DNA from: Acidobacteriaceae bacterium
Lineage (GTDB): Bacteria > Acidobacteriota > Terriglobia > Terriglobales > Acidobacteriaceae
Direction of reading: 5' to 3'
Length of the DNA: 5,587 bases
Assembly: GCA_003140655.1 (NCBI GenBank)
Contig: PLKR01000323.1
Coordinates: forward strand, 1 to 5,587
Below are positions 4,331-5,587 of this stretch, piece by piece (position 1 is the first letter of the stretch; the number at the start of each line of letters is the position of its first letter). The notes below the pieces were generated by a model. That model was not told the origin of the DNA. It saw only the letters and a list, made by a program, of their open reading frames with translations, and searched no databases. Both the position numbers and the translations under genes were made by a program.

Positions 4331-5587
4331 TCATTGAGTAATCGTGACAGTCAGCGTTGCGGTGTGGCTCATTCCAGTAGCACTGGCTGTTACTGTTACC
4401 GTGGCACTCCCGGGCGGCGTCCCCGAATTTCCAGATTTGCTGCTGCTGCTGCTGCCACATGAGGTCAAACCCGCCGCCACTATCAAAACGGCCAACGTGC
4501 TGAACAGCTGTACACGGCCTAGCCGATGCTTGGGGCGAATACACCCTATAAGTGTCAAGCCTAAACAAAAGAAGCTGGAGGCGTAGATCAGATGCAATGC
4601 CGGTCCCCTTGGCTCGTGGGTGAGTGCACTCGCGCCGGCAGTGCTGATAGTGAGTTTACTGCTGATCGCGTTTCCATTCGGAGTAACCGACGAGGGATCG
4701 AAGCCGCACGTCGCTTCTGATGGCAAGCCGCTGCAGCCAAGGGTAACGGCTGAGTCGAATCCGTTCACTGGGGTAACCGTGAAAGTCGCGGTACCGCTTT
4801 GCCCGGCGACAATGCTCAAGCTGGAAGGATTGACCGAAAGCTGGTAATCAGGAGTCAGCGAGATGGTGTACGTCGCACTTGCAACAGAACTATTGTTGTA
4901 ACCACTGGCCGCCGCGATGGCCATAAGTGTTTGCGTAGAGTTGACCGCGATGGGGCTGCTGTATATTGCCGAGGACGTCGTTGGAGTCGTCCCGTCGTTT
5001 GTGAAGTAGATTGTTGCTCCAGCCGTCGAGTCTGAAATAGTCACGGCTTGTGCCGAGTTGTAGGTGCCCGCGGCAGGGGAGAACGTCGGTGTTGCCGCCG
5101 CTGGCAGCGCGTTAACAGTGAGCGTTTGCGGGGATGAGGTCGACATGGCAAAAGTGGCGTCTCCGCTATAGGCCGCGGTGATTTGATAGGTCGTGACCGT
5201 CTGATCAACCGGGATGTAGGTGATATTGGCCGTCCCGCTGCTAAGCTCGGCTGATCCAACCGCCTCTGTCCCACTGAAAAACTCAACTACGCCGGTCGGT
5301 GTCCCAGCGCCGGAGGCCGGGACTACCGAGGCCGAGAGCGACACCGGCGTGCCCGAACCTACCGTGACCGTTGCAGGCGAAAGGCTAAGATTGGTGGTTG
5401 AAGGTGTGGTTCCTCCCATGCCTGCCAACAAACTGAAAACCGTGCCGGAATTGGTGCCAAACCCCCCCTGGGCCGCTGTCCCATAAAACGCTCCGTTAGT
5501 TGCTTGAAGCAGGTCGCTTGGGCTTTGACCGTTCCCCAAAATACCAGAACCGCCACCACACCCGGTTGTGTAGGCAAAGCTGAAAAG
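4331..5587 (-). CDS. GloVer-repeat / Ig-like surface protein, C-terminal 418 residues (5' end beyond right edge)
   Basis: The frame is open to the right edge, so the start is outside the window. Residue numbers count from the edge. One GloVer-type repeat (about 1-53) shows DLLQATNGAFYGTAAQGG and GTVFSL; such repeats usually occur in long tandem series, so much more lies upstream. Next come a Big_3-like Ig domain (about 66-159, PTGVVEFFSG and AAYSGDATF) and a chitobiase C-terminal-like domain (about 166-242, GATIYFTNDGTTPTTSSAIY). A final Ig-like domain begins at 247 (LSVNPSSLSIVAGQSG). It is broken after residue 320 by a hydrophobic segment (331-350), a basic loop (RPKHRLGR), a second hydrophobic segment (359-376) and a lipobox LTSC with Cys377. 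A Ser-rich linker and the last Ig strands (389-418, ATVTVTASATG) follow. It is probably an envelope-anchored surface protein of unknown ligand. Confidence 0.85.
   Translation of the reverse strand, partial: LFSFAYTTGCGGGSGILGNGQSPSDLLQATNGAFYGTAAQGGFGTNSGTVFSLLAGMGGTTPSTTNLSLSPATVTVGSGTPVSLSASVVPASGAGTPTGVVEFFSGTEAVGSAELSSGTANITYIPVDQTVTTYQITAAYSGDATFAMSTSSPQTLTVNALPAAATPTFSPAAGTYNSAQAVTISDSTAGATIYFTNDGTTPTTSSAIYSSPIAVNSTQTLMAIAAASGYNNSSVASATYTISLTPDYQLSVNPSSLSIVAGQSGTATFTVTPVNGFDSAVTLGCSGLPSEATCGFDPSSVTPNGNAISSKLTISTAGASALTHEPRGPALHLIYASSFFCLGLTLIGCIRPKHRLGRVQLFSTLAVLIVAAGLTSCGSSSSSKSGNSGTPPGSATVTVTASATGMSHTATLTVTITQ
4424..4627 (-). other. Membrane hairpin and lipobox module inserted in the last Ig-like domain
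   Basis: These 68 codons (residues 321-388 of the visible fragment) separate LTISTAGAS from GTPPGSATVTVT, which run together in uninterrupted domains of this type. The insert holds two hydrophobic stretches joined by a short basic loop, then a type II signal-like end: basic residues, a hydrophobic LAVLIVAAG, LTSC, and a Ser/Gly linker. By the positive-inside rule the loop would be cytoplasmic and both Ig parts would face outward. Confidence 0.6.
4438..4455. repeat. (TGC)6 trinucleotide microsatellite inside the Ig protein gene
   Basis: Six perfect TGC units on the plus strand are read as AGC serine codons on the coding strand. They encode the Ser run directly behind the lipobox cysteine. Gain or loss of units would keep the frame and only change the linker length. 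Confidence 0.9.

Noticed and set aside
4092..4568. A 158-residue minus-strand frame across the end of the hydrolase and the end of the Ig protein
   Set aside because: It overlaps two well-supported genes, has Gln and Arg runs created by the TGC repeat and GC-rich sequence, and matches nothing recognisable.

Overview
The window looks like a short piece of chromosome from a high-GC Gram-negative soil bacterium, most likely an Acidobacteriota member of the Terriglobia/Koribacter type. That is an inference from gene content: Ig-rich lipoproteins, a GloVer-repeat surface protein with a chitobiase-C-like module, DUF302, and an ABHD18-like hydrolase. No rRNA or other marker gene is present to prove it. 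No tRNA, rRNA, CRISPR array, insertion sequence or phage gene was seen.

Layout, left to right. (1) Minus strand: a DUF202 membrane protein (278-655, GTG start) lies upstream of the N-terminal third of ribose-5-phosphate isomerase A (rpiA), which runs off the left edge. (2) A 125-bp divergent spacer (656-780) holds an extended -10 promoter for the rightward gene. On the minus strand it also holds a short stretch that resembles the 3' end of the DUF302 gene found 2 kb away. (3) Plus strand: a 589-residue lipoprotein with two Ig-like domains, a trypsin-like protease with a full His/Asp/Ser triad, and a C-terminal accessory domain. (4) Minus strand: a DUF302 protein, convergent with the protease. 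(5) A 175-bp divergent spacer with a degenerate 7-bp tandem repeat. (6) Plus strand: a 370-residue alpha/beta hydrolase of the ABHD18 type with an intact triad. (7) Minus strand: the C-terminal 418 residues of a large GloVer/Ig-like surface protein that enters from the right edge. It is convergent with the hydrolase across a 51-bp gap that contains a hairpin.

The genes do not form one pathway. Two of them (lipoprotein protease and GloVer/Ig protein) are envelope or surface proteins, one is a small inner-membrane protein, and the others are cytosolic or unassigned. No obvious new defence or mobile system is visible. The most unusual structure is in the GloVer/Ig protein: its last Ig-like domain is interrupted by a hydrophobic hairpin, a basic loop and a perfect lipobox, after which the final Ig strands resume. 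This looks like a membrane-anchor module embedded in the Ig fold.
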